Source: Desulfogranum mediterraneum DSM 13871 (lineage in GTDB: Bacteria; Desulfobacterota; Desulfobulbia; Desulfobulbales; Desulfobulbaceae). Taken from it: 64,000 bases of DNA. Of the stretch, positions 9,059 to 15,799 are shown in pieces. Under the pieces are notes generated by a model. That model saw nothing but the letters and a program-made list of their open reading frames with translations. It was not told where the DNA came from and searched no databases. Position numbers and translations under genes: made by a program. Position 1 is the stretch's first letter. The number at the start of each line of letters is the position of its first letter. The stretch is from the NCBI RefSeq assembly GCF_000429965.1, contig NZ_AUCW01000003.1, forward strand, positions 62,001 to 126,000, given 5' to 3'.

Positions 9059-9775
9059 TCACCAGAGCGTCTGCTGATCTGGCTGTTGATCAAGGGCAGC
9101 GGGATCAACACAAAACTCACGAACCCCCTTATAGGTCTTGCGATGGATGGGACAGGGTCCGAACCGACGGAGGGCGTCTCGGTGTTCCCGGGTGGGGTAA
9201 CCCTGATTTTTGATAAAGTTGTACTGGGGATACTGCTGGTGGTAGTCGCGCATCAGCCGATCTCGGCTGACCTTGGCAACAATGGAGGCCGCAGCAATGG
9301 AGGCGCTCTTGGACTCGCCCTTGATCAGGGCATGCTGGGCAAGGGGCATGGGAATGGTGAACTTGCCGTCCACCAGCAGGAAATCAATCCCTGCTGACTC
9401 CTGGTATCCGGCACAACCGGTGACGGCCCGTTTCATGGCTTCCAGGGAGGCACGATGGATGTTGAGCTGCTCTATCTCAAGAGCCTCTACCACACCGACA
9501 CCGATGGAACTGGGGCTGTCGAGAAGCAGCCCGTAGAGCTTTTCACGCCTGGCTGGGGAGAGCACCTTGGAATCTTTGTACCAGTCCGTGGGTATATCCG
9601 GGGCCAGAACCACACAGGCGGCTACCACCGGACCGGCCAGGGGTCCTCGTCCAGCCTCGTCGACGCCTCCTACTCCGCTGGCACCGTGCTGGTAGAGCAC
9701 CTTTTCATAACGACAGGAGTCTTGGCTGCTCTCCTCAAGCTCGGCAAAGAGAAGTTCGGCTGAAGGAAATTTCAA
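9059..9775 (-). CDS. rnhB: Ribonuclease HII
   Basis: RNase HII cleaves RNA in RNA-DNA hybrids and removes single ribonucleotides from DNA. The protein carries the family motif GVDEAGRGPLAGPVVAA with the acidic catalytic pair D-E, then KDSKVLSPARRE, and SKSASIAAASIVAKVSRDR with the third acidic region downstream. I choose a TTG start at 9775 (238 residues, LKFPSAELLF), preceded by GGTGGAG at about 7 nt. A longer TTG frame from 9841 would start inside a perfect hairpin and adds an Arg/Cys-rich leader unlike the family. Confidence 0.92.
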   Translation of the reverse strand: MKFPSAELLFAELEESSQDSCRYEKVLYQHGASGVGGVDEAGRGPLAGPVVAACVVLAPDIPTDWYKDSKVLSPARREKLYGLLLDSPSSIGVGVVEALEIEQLNIHRASLEAMKRAVTGCAGYQESAGIDFLLVDGKFTIPMPLAQHALIKGESKSASIAAASIVAKVSRDRLMRDYHQQYPQYNFIKNQGYPTREHRDALRRFGPCPIHRKTYKGVREFCVDPAALDQQPDQQTLW

Positions 9776-9838
9776 CGATCTGCTCCACCCCCTCGACAGA
9801 GAACGCCTGGGGGGACAAAGATGACACAGGCAGCGTCT

Positions 9839-9880
9839 CAACTCCCCTTAGAGGTGACGGCCACGCTCTAAGGGGAGTTG
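9839..9880 (-). repeat. Perfect 15-bp hairpin between rplS and rnhB, no U tract
   Basis: Arms at 9839-9853 and 9866-9880 are exact reverse complements (each starting or ending CAACTCCCC / GGGGAGTTG) around a 12-nt loop. It begins 12 bases after the rplS stop. No T run follows on either strand, so it is not a standard intrinsic terminator. It is more likely a stabilising 3' hairpin or an RNase processing site that separates abundant rplS mRNA from rnhB. Confidence 0.75.
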
Positions 9881-9891
9881 GGTCCGGCATC

Positions 9892-10239
9892 CTAGATAAT
9901 ACCACGCTCCCGGATTCGGGCAGCCTTACCACGACGTTCCCGCAGGTAGTAGAGACGGGAGCGACGTACCCGCCCAAGGGTCATCACCTCTATCTTTTCA
10001 AGACGTGGTGAATGGAGGGCAAAGGTCTTTTCCACGCCAACACCGTGGGAGATCTTGCGTACGGTAAAGGTGGCGTTCATCTTGCCGCGCTTACGCTTGA
10101 GCACCACGCCCTGGAATACCTGAACCCGCTCCTTATTCCCCTCAACGATCCGGATGTGCACCTTGACGGTATCACCGGCTCGAAATTCAGGGATATCAAA
10201 ACGCATCTGCTCGTAATCAATCTTATCTAAAATATTCAT
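9892..10239 (-). CDS. rplS: 50S ribosomal protein L19
   Basis: The protein is a full-length L19 (about 115 residues) of the 30S-50S subunit interface. It has the signature [28 protein letters not shown] and the basic C-terminus [23 protein letters not shown] place the start at 10239 ([12 protein letters not shown]), which matches the family and sits 9 nt from AGGAG; the in-frame ATG at 10245 is only 3 nt from that site. It ends the rpsP-rimM-trmD-rplS set, with one extra methyltransferase gene before it. Confidence 0.96.
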   Translation of the reverse strand: MNILDKIDYEQMRFDIPEFRAGDTVKVHIRIVEGNKERVQVFQGVVLKRKRGKMNATFTVRKISHGVGVEKTFALHSPRLEKIEVMTLGRVRRSRLYYLRERRGKAARIRERGII

Positions 10240-10329
10240 AGTCATTATCTCCTGGTTACGGGTAACTACAGCACCGAAGGCTCAAATATCACCCGAGGAA
10301 TGCCTCCAAATCATCCGCTTTAAACACTC

Positions 10330-10371
10330 AAAAAAAATCCGTAACACCGCTCCAAAGCCGGGCAGACGGTG
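10330..10371 (-). terminator. Weak terminator-like hairpin before rplS
   Basis: Just after the methyltransferase stop the minus strand can form a 5-6 bp stem (CACCG with CGGTG) around a 17-nt loop, followed by TACGGA and eight T. The large loop makes it a poor intrinsic terminator; it may attenuate transcription into rplS or be chance. Confidence 0.35.
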
Positions 10372-10373
10372 CG

Positions 10374-10955
10374 TTATTGCTCAACCTCCAGCGCCAGCAG
10401 CCGGTCGAGAATAATCGACACCGCAGAACGAACTGACAAATGGTTGAATTCACTATTTCCCTGGATTGGCGGCAGGCTCGCATCAGCCAACTCCAGGGCT
10501 TGGGGAGCAAGTCCCCAGGCCGTGCCAAACAGCAGCAGCAGCGGCTCACCTGCCCACAGCCGCTGCCTCACCTGCCGGTACTGCAGGGGATTGGCCCGTG
10601 GCGTCGCAGCCGTGGCGAGTACCAGGGGTCTGCGACCATACTGATGTTCGGCCTGCTCAATCACCTCTTCAAGATCGGCGCAGATCCGGACAATGGACAG
10701 GGCATGGGCCCGGTCTGAGGCCGCCTTGCTGCCATGGCCGTCGGTCCAGTGGCCGACGATCTGGCCAACCAGCTCCTGCTGCTCCTGATAGGGAGTGACC
10801 ACCCAAAAGGTATCCACCCCGTAGGTCTTCCCTGCCCTGGCAATATCATGGAGGTCCAGGTTGGTCACCGCAGAACCGATGGTCTCTCCCCTGCGATTAA
10901 TCACCGGGGCATGTACCAGGGCAAGCCCTAGGTTTAACGTAGCCGTCGCTGTCAT
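10374..10955 (-). CDS. SAM-dependent RNA methyltransferase of the trmD-associated family
   Basis: The 193-residue protein begins LNLGLALVHAPVINRRGE and contains AVTNLDLHDIARAGKTYGV and a trefoil-knot-like end (LLLLFGTAWGLAPQALELADASLPPI). This is the pattern of the small SPOUT-class RNA methyltransferase found next to or fused with TrmD in sulfate reducers and Firmicutes-like anaerobes. Its RNA target is not established. Its ATG overlaps the trmD stop (ATGA), so it is translated with TrmD and probably also modifies tRNA. Confidence 0.85.
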   Translation of the reverse strand: MTATATLNLGLALVHAPVINRRGETIGSAVTNLDLHDIARAGKTYGVDTFWVVTPYQEQQELVGQIVGHWTDGHGSKAASDRAHALSIVRICADLEEVIEQAEHQYGRRPLVLATAATPRANPLQYRQVRQRLWAGEPLLLLFGTAWGLAPQALELADASLPPIQGNSEFNHLSVRSAVSIILDRLLALEVEQ

Positions 10956-11707
10956 CCCTCTTGAACCTCTTTAACCTTGACCCACAAGCCGCTCTTACGC
11001 AGCAGCGCCACCTCTTCAGGGCTGAAACGCACCCCAGCCAGAAGATCAGGACGCTTTTCCAGGGTCAGCTCCACCGATTCCAGGAAACGGTAGCCGCGGA
11101 TGGCAGCATGATCGCCGCTCAACAGCGGTCCAGGCACGCCCATCCCCTGAAACTCTCTGGGCCGGGTATACTGGGAGTGTTTCAACAGCCCACGACTAAA
11201 GGTATCGTGGAGTGCGGAATCAGAGCAACCCAACACCTCGGGCAGTAATCTGGTAATGGCGTCCACCATGACCATGGCAGCCAGTTCTCCTCCGGAGAGA
11301 ACGTAATCTCCGATGGAGATCTCCTGGTCAACATAGCGGTCTGTGAAGCGCTGATCCACCCCTTCGTAGCGACCGCAGACCAGCACCAACCGACTTTCAG
11401 CAGCCAGTTCCTCGGCCACCTTCTGGGAAAACTGCCGCCCCCTGGGGCTCAACAGTACCACCGGTCCCCCTTGCTCTCGCTGCTCAAGGTCATCGAGGCA
11501 GGCAAGCAGGGGTTCGGGTTTCATCACCATCCCCTCGCCGCCGCCAAAGGGTCGATCATCGGTCATCTTATGGCGATCGAGGGCATAGTCCCGAATATTA
11601 TGGACCGCTACCCGGATCTGACCGGCAGCCTGGGCCCGTCGCAAGATCCCTTCCTGCATGGGTGAATCAAAAAAATCAGGAAAGATCGTGAGAATATCAA
11701 AACGCAT
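10952..11707 (-). CDS. trmD: tRNA (guanine-N1)-methyltransferase
   Basis: TrmD methylates G37 next to the anticodon of certain tRNAs and prevents frameshifting. The 251-residue protein has the classical start MRFDILTIFPDFFDSP, the motif DRPFGGGEGMVMKPEPL, the knot motif IGDYVLSGGELAAMVM and the C-terminal YTRPREFQGM. Full length. It follows rimM by 9 bases in the conserved ribosomal operon. Confidence 0.97.
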   Translation of the reverse strand: MRFDILTIFPDFFDSPMQEGILRRAQAAGQIRVAVHNIRDYALDRHKMTDDRPFGGGEGMVMKPEPLLACLDDLEQREQGGPVVLLSPRGRQFSQKVAEELAAESRLVLVCGRYEGVDQRFTDRYVDQEISIGDYVLSGGELAAMVMVDAITRLLPEVLGCSDSALHDTFSRGLLKHSQYTRPREFQGMGVPGPLLSGDHAAIRGYRFLESVELTLEKRPDLLAGVRFSPEEVALLRKSGLWVKVKEVQEG

Positions 11708-11716
11708 GATCTGGAA

Positions 11717-12253
11717 TCAGCTGTTAATCTCCAGCAGCCCTGGAGGGAGCCGAAGCACCACCCGAGTGGCATCATGACTGACCAGAAATGCGGCCACCAG
11801 GGGCACCAGGACCTCTTTGCCCTGATGATCGATGGCCAACAGGTCCTGGGTGTCGGAGGTCAGCACTCGACGCACCTGTCCCAGGTGCCGGCCATCTTCG
11901 CTCACAGCCTCTTTTCCCTCAAGCTCGTAGAGATAGAATTCCCCGGCCTCCAGGGGAGGCAGCTCCTCGTTGCCGACCCAGAGAGTCTGGCCGACAAGGG
12001 TCTCGGCAGTGTTACGGTCATCACAGCCTTTCAGCTTGAGGATCACCTGCCTGCCAAGAACCCGGGCACGCTCCACCTCGTAGGCGGTTTGATGTTCTCC
12101 CTGATCCGGCGAGAGCAACAGCCGGGCATACTCCTGAAAGCTTTCCGGACGCTCCGCATAGGAGTAGACCTTCAACTCTCCCCGGATGCCGTGGGGTTTG
12201 CTCAGCACCCCAACCACGACGAACTCTGGACGCGTCCCTGCAGTCTCCTTCAT
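11717..12253 (-). CDS. rimM: Ribosome maturation factor RimM
   Basis: RimM binds S19 and assists maturation of the 30S head. The 178-residue protein has the N-terminal RimM barrel (VVGVLSKPHGIRGELKVYSY) and the C-terminal PRC-barrel-like domain (EFYLYELEGKEAVSEDGRHLG ... LLAIDHQGKEVLVPLVAAFL). The usual order rpsP-khpA-rimM-trmD is kept; it starts 2 bases after the khpA stop. Confidence 0.95.
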   Translation of the reverse strand: MKETAGTRPEFVVVGVLSKPHGIRGELKVYSYAERPESFQEYARLLLSPDQGEHQTAYEVERARVLGRQVILKLKGCDDRNTAETLVGQTLWVGNEELPPLEAGEFYLYELEGKEAVSEDGRHLGQVRRVLTSDTQDLLAIDHQGKEVLVPLVAAFLVSHDATRVVLRLPPGLLEINS

Positions 12254-12255
12254 AA

Positions 12256-12486
12256 TTATTCAATTATTTCGAGACGAGACCGCTTATTTTCTCCCGCAAG
12301 AGCTGCGGAAAGAACAGTACGCATGGCGCGGACGGTTCTTCCCTGCTTGCCAATGACCTTGCCCAAATCTTCCTGGGCGACCCGCAGTTCAACGGTGACG
12401 CTGTCGTCCTCCTCCTGCAGGGTCACATTGACCTCTTCGGGCTTATCCACGAGCCGTTGAGCGATAAACTCGATTAAGGCTTTCAT
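12256..12486 (-). CDS. khpA: KH-domain RNA-binding protein KhpA
   Basis: This 76-residue protein is one KH domain: LIEFIAQRLVDKPEEVNV, then the GxxG loop in GKVIGKQGRTVRAMRTVL. KhpA proteins bind RNA, with KhpB in some bacteria. Its stop adjoins rimM and its start abuts rpsP with no spacer, typical of this operon. Confidence 0.94.
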   Translation of the reverse strand: MKALIEFIAQRLVDKPEEVNVTLQEEDDSVTVELRVAQEDLGKVIGKQGRTVRAMRTVLSAALAGENKRSRLEIIE

Positions 12487-12744
12487 TTAGGCAGCAACGG
12501 CTGCAGCAGCACTATGCTTTTTAATCAGGCTCTTGACAGTAACCGTGGGCTTGGCGCCCTTCTCCATCCAGGCGTCCAGCTTTTCCTGGTCAATGACGAC
12601 CTCAGCCGGGTCCTGCATGGGATTGTAGGTACCGACCACATCGAGAAACTTTCCGTCTCTGGGAGCCTGGGAATCGGCTACGATAATTCGGTAAAATGGT
12701 CTTTTTTTACGGCCTTTTAAGGTCAATCGGATATGTACTGCCAT
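12487..12744 (-). CDS. rpsP: 30S ribosomal protein S16
   Basis: The 85-residue protein has the S16 signature [41 protein letters not shown] (abbreviated family core: IRL..G.KK.PFYRIVVAD). It has an alanine-rich tail. It opens the rpsP-khpA-rimM-trmD block and follows ffh by about 100 bases. An AGGAGG site precedes the ATG. Confidence 0.97.
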   Translation of the reverse strand: MAVHIRLTLKGRKKRPFYRIIVADSQAPRDGKFLDVVGTYNPMQDPAEVVIDQEKLDAWMEKGAKPTVTVKSLIKKHSAAAAVAA

Positions 12745-12846
12745 CGTGATGTATCCTCCTATGGATAACTATAATGCCCAACCTGGCCTGGCATGCCCGG
12801 TTGAGTATCTACTGCTCTGGTGAATCGATTCTTGTAAATCGCTTTT

Positions 12847-14199
12847 TTATCGTCGTGCCAGCCCTTTGGGAAGCTTCCTCCGCTTCCCTCCGCGCATCAC
12901 GGATTTACCCTTGAGTTTCTTCATCATCTTCAACATCATGGTATAACTCTTCAGCACCCGGTTGACCTCGGCAACCGAGGTCCCGGAGCCTTTGGCAATC
13001 CGCTGGCGCCTGCTGGCGTTGATGATCCGATGATTACGCCGCTCCTTGTTGGTCATGGAACGGATGATTGCCTCGGTCTTGCCCAACTCTTTTTCATCGG
13101 GCTTAGGGGCGTCTTGGAGCTGCTTGAGCTTGTTGACCCCGGGGATCATGCCCATGAGCTGTTCCAGGTTCCCCATCTTCTTGATCTGCTGGATCTGCTC
13201 CAGAAAATCTTCCAGGGTAAACTCATTCTTCTGGAGCTTCTGGGCCAGCTTCTTGGCCTTCTTTTCGTCGACGACCGCTTCCGCCTTTTCGATGAGCGAG
13301 AGCACATCACCCATGCCGAGAATTCTGGAGGCGGTACGATCGGGATGAAAGACCTCCAGGGCGTCAACACTCTCGCCCACACCGACAAACTTGATGGGCT
13401 TGCCGGTCACCTTCTTCACCGACAGGGCGGCACCTCCACGGGCGTCACCCTCCATCTTGGTAAGGATGACCCCGGAGATCTCCAGGTCGGCATTGAATTT
13501 TTCCGCCACATTGACCGCGTCCTGACCGGTCATGGCGTCGGCCACAAAGAGGACCTCACTGAGCTCGACCGCCCTGCTGATCTCCTGCAGTTCGGCCATC
13601 AGGGCCTCGTCCACATGGAGTCGACCGGCGGTATCGATGATCACCGTGTCGCAGTCACCGCCTCTGGCCTGGGCCAGGGCCTGGCGGGCAATCTCCACCG
13701 GCTGCTGATCGGCCGAGGAGTCAAAGACAGGGACCTCCACCTGGGCTCCCAGGACATGGAGCTGTTCTATGGCTGCCGGCCGATAGATATCCGCAGGCAC
13801 CAGGATCGGCTTGCGCCCCTTGGCCTTCAGCTGTTTGGCCAGCTTGGCAGCAGTGGTGGTCTTTCCCGAGCCCTGCAGACCGGCCAGCATGATCACCACC
13901 GGCTGGCGGCCGTCCAGGCGAAGCGGCTCGGCCTGGGTTCCCAGGAGGGCGACCAGTTCGTCATGGACGACCTTGACCACCTGCTGACCGGGAGAAAGGC
14001 TGGTCAGGACCTCCTGGCCCACGGCCTTCTCGGTCACGGCAGCGACAAATTCCTTGACCACCTTGAAGTTAACATCAGCCTCGAGCAGCGCCTTGCGCAC
14101 CTCGCCCATGGCCTCCTGAATGTTCTCTTCAGTCAGTTTCCCGTGGCCGCGTAACTTCTTAAAAACGCTGTCAAGTCGATCTGTTAAGTTCTCAAACAT
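12847..14199 (-). CDS. ffh: Signal recognition particle protein Ffh
   Basis: Ffh binds signal sequences and the SRP RNA and delivers nascent chains to FtsY. The 450-residue protein has the helical N domain (MFENLTDRLDSVFKKL), the GTPase G domain with LAGLQGSGKTTTAAKLA, DTAGRLHVDEALM and TKMEGDARGG, and a methionine-rich M domain (MGNLEQLMGMIPG ... MMLKMMKKLKGK). I place the start at 14199; the 12 preceding in-frame residues are not family-like. Confidence 0.96.
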   Translation of the reverse strand: MFENLTDRLDSVFKKLRGHGKLTEENIQEAMGEVRKALLEADVNFKVVKEFVAAVTEKAVGQEVLTSLSPGQQVVKVVHDELVALLGTQAEPLRLDGRQPVVIMLAGLQGSGKTTTAAKLAKQLKAKGRKPILVPADIYRPAAIEQLHVLGAQVEVPVFDSSADQQPVEIARQALAQARGGDCDTVIIDTAGRLHVDEALMAELQEISRAVELSEVLFVADAMTGQDAVNVAEKFNADLEISGVILTKMEGDARGGAALSVKKVTGKPIKFVGVGESVDALEVFHPDRTASRILGMGDVLSLIEKAEAVVDEKKAKKLAQKLQKNEFTLEDFLEQIQQIKKMGNLEQLMGMIPGVNKLKQLQDAPKPDEKELGKTEAIIRSMTNKERRNHRIINASRRQRIAKGSGTSVAEVNRVLKSYTMMLKMMKKLKGKSVMRGGKRRKLPKGLARR

Positions 14200-14339
14200 A
14201 TCCTGTTCATCGCATAACGGCAGCCCTGGAATCACTCCCCAGGGGCCTCTTAATAGTTTGCAGACGGAAAATAGCCATTATTACTCCAGAGGAACCGTCT
14301 TGTCAAGCAGGAAGAAAATCATGCTGATCCGGGTGCTTA

Positions 14340-15296
14340 TCAGCCGGTGATTGCAGCCGCAGCCTTATCCAGTCCCTCGGGGCTGTCTGCCTGGAGGCAG
14401 ACGATCCCGCTGTTTCGCGGCAAAATCTTTTTCATCATGCCGGTGAGGACGTTTTTGGGACCCAGCTCGATGAAGAGCTCGACCCCATGGTCAACCATCT
14501 TTTCAATGATCTCTGCCCAGCGCACCGGCGAGGCGATCTGCCTGGCCATGACCTGGCGGATGGTGGCAGGATCATCGATGGCATCGGCGGTCACGTTGAA
14601 GAGCAGCGGTACGCTCGGAGAACTGAAGTCGACCGTCTCCAGGAAGGCGGAAAAGTCAGCAACCGCCCCGGCCACCAGGGGACTGTGATTGGCCACGCTC
14701 ACCTTTAAGGGGATAACCTTTGCCCCCTGCTCCTGACAGAGCGCGCCCAGCTGGTCGAGGCCCTGGGCATCGCCGGAGATCACAATCTGGGCCGGGGTAT
14801 TGTGGTTGGCGATCACCGCCACCCCAGGTCCCTGCATCCCGGCCTGGAGCTCTTCGACCTGGTCATGGGAGAGTCCGAGCACCGCCCGCATGCCGCCGGG
14901 ATTGGCCGCACCCTCACGCTCCATCAGCTCGCCGCGGCGGGTGACCAGAGAGAGAGCCCCCTCAGCCGAGATCGCGCCGGCCGCATAGAGCGCCGAATAC
15001 TCGCCCAGGCTGTGACCGGCCAGATAGGCCGGGGTAAAGTCGGGCAGCCGTTTTTTCAGCTGCTGCCAACAGATCAGGTTGATCACGGTCAGGGCCGGCT
15101 GGAGATGGAGCACCCGGGTCAGCTCTGCCATGGGCCCCTCCAGACAGAGTTGTTCCAGGGGAAAGCCGGAGATCCGGCTGGCCTGGGCAAAGAGCTCGGC
15201 GGCCTGGGGATCGGTTTCAAGGAATGGTTGGCCCATGCCCAGGTACTGTGATCCCTGACCGGGAAAGAGAATAGCTGTTTTTTTCATATCTATCAT
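14340..15296 (-). CDS. fabD: Malonyl-CoA:ACP transacylase
   Basis: FabD loads malonyl groups onto acyl carrier protein for fatty acid synthesis. The 318-residue protein shows LFPGQGSQYLGMG, the nucleophile motif GHSLGEYSAL, and later NHSPLVAGA and ELGPKNVLTGM. The ATG at 15296 overlaps the lspA stop (ATGA); a second ATG at 15287 (MKKTAILFPGQ) is closer to the usual family start. No other fab genes are adjacent. Confidence 0.95.
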   Translation of the reverse strand: MIDMKKTAILFPGQGSQYLGMGQPFLETDPQAAELFAQASRISGFPLEQLCLEGPMAELTRVLHLQPALTVINLICWQQLKKRLPDFTPAYLAGHSLGEYSALYAAGAISAEGALSLVTRRGELMEREGAANPGGMRAVLGLSHDQVEELQAGMQGPGVAVIANHNTPAQIVISGDAQGLDQLGALCQEQGAKVIPLKVSVANHSPLVAGAVADFSAFLETVDFSSPSVPLLFNVTADAIDDPATIRQVMARQIASPVRWAEIIEKMVDHGVELFIELGPKNVLTGMMKKILPRNSGIVCLQADSPEGLDKAAAAITG

Positions 15297-15784
15297 ATGG
15301 GGGTAGAGTGTTGTTGTTTCTTTCTGCGCTCGACCAGAATGGAGGTGATCATGAAGATCACCACTCCTCCGCTGATCGCGGCATCGGCGATATTAAAGGC
15401 AGGCCAGTGATGCCCCTTGAGGTGGAGATCGAGAAAATCAACCACATAGGCAAAGCGAATGCGATCGATCAGGTTCCCGATGGCGCCGCCGGCTATCAGG
15501 CCCAGGCCGATACTGTACCAGCGGGAATCGCGGCTGTAGCTACGCTGGGCGATGCCGATGATCACCAGGGCCACCAGGGTTGCTGAGATAAAAAAGAGCT
15601 GTCGCCACAGTGCCGGTTGGCCGGCCAGGATACTGAAGGCCGCGCCGTTGTTGGTGAGAAAGGTGAGATTAAAGAGACCCGGGATAATCTCCCGGGTCTC
15701 ATAGAGGCTAAAGCACTGCAGGATCCAGTATTTGCTTGCCTGGTCCAAGACCACGACCAGGAACAGAGGAAGGAAAAAGCACAT
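15293..15784 (-). CDS. lspA: Prolipoprotein signal peptidase
   Basis: LspA cleaves diacylated lipoprotein precursors in the inner membrane. The 163-residue protein has four hydrophobic segments, the DQASKYW motif, NNGAAFSI, and the catalytic aspartates in GAIGNLIDRI and PAFNIADAAI. It starts 15 bases after ileS, the common ileS-lspA pair. It would process the lipoproteins found elsewhere in this window. Confidence 0.96.
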   Translation of the reverse strand: MCFFLPLFLVVVLDQASKYWILQCFSLYETREIIPGLFNLTFLTNNGAAFSILAGQPALWRQLFFISATLVALVIIGIAQRSYSRDSRWYSIGLGLIAGGAIGNLIDRIRFAYVVDFLDLHLKGHHWPAFNIADAAISGGVVIFMITSILVERRKKQQHSTPI

Positions 15785-15799
15785 GGGCTAGAGTGGACC

